Origin: DATLFP01 sp035540955
GTDB lineage: Bacteria > Actinomycetota > Acidimicrobiia > Acidimicrobiales > CADCSY01
NCBI GenBank assembly: GCA_035540955.1
Contig: DATLFP010000185.1
Coordinates: forward strand, 1-14,648
Reading direction: 5' to 3'
DNA length: 14,648 bases
Both the position numbers and the translations under genes were made by a program. The notes beneath the pieces were generated by a model. It had not been told where the DNA came from and did no database searches. It was given only the letters and a program-made list of their open reading frames with translations. Of this stretch, positions 13,410 to 14,648 are shown one piece after another. The first letter of the stretch is position 1. The number at the start of each line of letters is the position of its first letter.

Positions 13410-14648
13410 ATGCAGAAGCTTCACCTCGTCGGGCTCACCCCTGAGCACGACGGCCTGATCCTCAGCGCCAGGAAGGGCGCCAAGTCAGGGAGCTTCGTCG
13501 TCACCGTCGACCCTGCCGTCCTCGCCCAGCTGGGCCGGAGCTCCGGCACCGACCGGTCGAACGGGGCCCGGGCCTCGCGGGAGCCGCGCCTGGCCCGGCC
13601 CGAGAGCCAGCTGGCGCCCCGCGAGATGCAGGACCTGCTCCGCTCCGGGTGGACCCTCGAGGAGGTCGCGGCCGAGGCCGGGGTCGACGTCGACTGGGTG
13701 AGCCGGTTCGCGTCGCCGGTGCTGGCCGAGATCGCCCGCGTCGTCGCGTTCGCGCGGGACTGCGTGTTCGACAAGCCGCGGGTCGGGCCGTCGTCGCTCC
13801 CGCTCGGACCGTCGGTGCGCCGCAACCTCGCGGAGCGGGGCGCCCGGTTCACCGACGAGGAGTTCGCAGACGGGTGGCGGGCCCACCAGCTCGACGAGCT
13901 CACCTGGGTGGTGGGCTTCGACTACCGCTCGCGCGGCCGGCTCCAGTCGGCGGAGTGGACCGTCGAGCTCGACACCGGGGTCCTGCGCTCGCGGGGCCGG
14001 TTCGGCACGCAGCTCGGCTACGTGCGGGGGACCCGCAAGAAGGTCGACCTCACGCCGCCGGCCAAGCCAAAGCCGCTCGCCGCCAAGCCCAAGCCCGCCG
14101 ACCCCCAACCGGCGCCGGCGACACCGGCGCGCCGCCGTGCCCGCAAGCCCGTCGCCAAGAAGAAGACGACCGCGAAGAAGACGACCGCCAAGAAGGCGAC
14201 GGCGAAGAAGGCGACGGCGAAGAAGGCGACAGCGAAGAAGACGACAGCGAAGAAGACGACGGCGAAGAAGGCGACGGCGAAGAAGGCCGGCAAGCCCCAC
14301 GGGGTCTCGGCCGGCGCGCCGACGGGGCGCGCCGTCGATCCCTACCGCGAGGAGCTCCGGCGCCGGGGGGCGGCGCTGCCGGCCGACGATCGGGCCCCGA
14401 GCCGCGAGCCGGTCCCCGATCCTGCGCCCGTGCCCGACCCGGTGCCGCCGGCGCCCGCCCCGGAGCCCGAGCTGCGGCCCGTCGCCATCATCGGTCCCAC
14501 GGTGCGCACGCTGGGTCGTCGCCCGCCTGTCCCGCGAGCACGGGTGCCCGAGCCCGAGCCCGAGCCTGAACCCGAGCCCGAGCCGCCGCCGGCGGAGACG
14601 ACGGCCCCGATGAACCGGGGCGGCGGGGGCGGCGGCGGCTCGGGCTCG
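13410..14648 (+). CDS. sepH: Septation protein SepH (DUF3071), 3' end outside window
   Basis: The frame is open for 413 codons to the end of the window, with no stop. The N-terminal region (1-210) matches SepH/DUF3071: a beta-rich start (MQKLHLVGLTPEHDGLILSA), a helix-turn-helix-like part (LAPREMQDLLRSGWTLEEVA, 68-87, then VDVDWVSRFASPVLAEIARV, 92-111), and WVVGFDYRSRGRLQSAEWTV near 166-185. In Streptomyces SepH binds FtsZ and stimulates its assembly at division. The rest is disordered: Pro/Lys-rich at 215-248, eight tandem AKK[TA]T units plus a partial ninth (249-292), a Pro/Glu repeat (about 379-393) and a glycine run at the edge. The lysine repeat resembles histone H1 or mycobacterial HupB tails and suggests DNA contact. 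The ATG at 13410 is preceded by GGGGGAG. Confidence 0.9.
   Translation, partial: MQKLHLVGLTPEHDGLILSARKGAKSGSFVVTVDPAVLAQLGRSSGTDRSNGARASREPRLARPESQLAPREMQDLLRSGWTLEEVAAEAGVDVDWVSRFASPVLAEIARVVAFARDCVFDKPRVGPSSLPLGPSVRRNLAERGARFTDEEFADGWRAHQLDELTWVVGFDYRSRGRLQSAEWTVELDTGVLRSRGRFGTQLGYVRGTRKKVDLTPPAKPKPLAAKPKPADPQPAPATPARRRARKPVAKKKTTAKKTTAKKATAKKATAKKATAKKTTAKKTTAKKATAKKAGKPHGVSAGAPTGRAVDPYREELRRRGAALPADDRAPSREPVPDPAPVPDPVPPAPAPEPELRPVAIIGPTVRTLGRRPPVPRARVPEPEPEPEPEPEPPPAETTAPMNRGGGGGGGSGS
14154..14285 (+). repeat. Tandem 15-bp coding repeat (AKK[TA]T) in sepH
   Basis: Eight units follow one another: the first is 18 bp (an extra AAG) and seven are 15 bp of the form GCN-AAG-AAG-(A/G)CG-ACN. 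A partial ninth GCG-AAG-AAG closes the array. Units differ mainly at third positions and in the Thr/Ala codon. The array keeps frame and can expand or shrink by slippage without breaking sepH. Confidence 0.85.
14547..14582 (+). repeat. Six Pro-Glu hexanucleotide repeats in sepH
   Basis: Six consecutive CCN-GAR units encode a Pro-Glu ladder, followed by a Pro triplet. Such stretches form stiff extended linkers. Its acidic charge contrasts with the lysine array upstream in the same protein. Confidence 0.75.

Noticed and set aside
14154..14285. Possible CRISPR-like or minisatellite array
   Set aside because: Units are contiguous with no spacers, keep the sepH frame, and vary mostly at third codon positions, so this is a coding repeat.
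14018..14293. Antisense frame with Phe-Phe-Ala-Val repeats, resembling membrane helices
   Set aside because: It is the reverse complement of the lysine repeat (AAG read as CTT/TTC) and has no independent support.

Overview
The window is very GC-rich and densely packed. It carries several actinobacterial hallmarks: a WhiB-family Fe-S regulator, a BldC-like DNA-binding protein, the division protein SepH, a DnaQ/UvrC-like fusion nuclease and a mycobacterial-type LexA box. It looks like a chromosomal segment of an actinobacterium. The DUF222/HNH fragment and the gene styles would suit Acidimicrobiia, but that placement is a guess. No tRNA, rRNA, CRISPR array or insertion sequence was seen. No gap between genes exceeds about 105 bp.

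Left part (1-2273): the 3' end of an HNH endonuclease gene, two small unknown proteins read divergently, and a secreted alpha/beta-hydrolase esterase. Middle left (7225 down to 2292, minus strand): a four-gene operon in which every stop overlaps the next start. It encodes glycerol-3-phosphate dehydrogenase (GlpD), an alkyl-DHAP-synthase-like flavoprotein, a four-helix membrane protein and a GlpK-like FGGY kinase. This looks like a glycerol-phosphate/DHAP module with a possible link to ether lipids.

Middle (7300-8812, plus strand): a peroxide-defence cluster of a PerR-type Fur regulator, a rubredoxin-less rubrerythrin and a DUF3501 protein. An AATnATT-core palindrome sits between the putative -35 and -10 of its promoter. 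Next (8913-10574) come a BldC-like regulator, a WhiB protein and a TrpD with unusual substrate loops.

Right part: a membrane-anchored coiled-coil protein and a DEDDh exonuclease/GIY-YIG (Cho/UvrC-like) fusion lie on the minus strand. Their promoter holds a perfect LexA box, TCGAAC-N4-GTTCGA, shared with a divergent small zinc-ribbon gene. A second small Cys-rich protein follows, then SepH, which has a histone-H1-like lysine repeat and runs off the window.

A recurrent signal decides many starts: TAnnnT followed by 7-8 nt and then ATG/GTG. It indicates leaderless transcripts for at least five genes. Other genes (glpK-like, rubrerythrin, probably sepH) have Shine-Dalgarno sequences.
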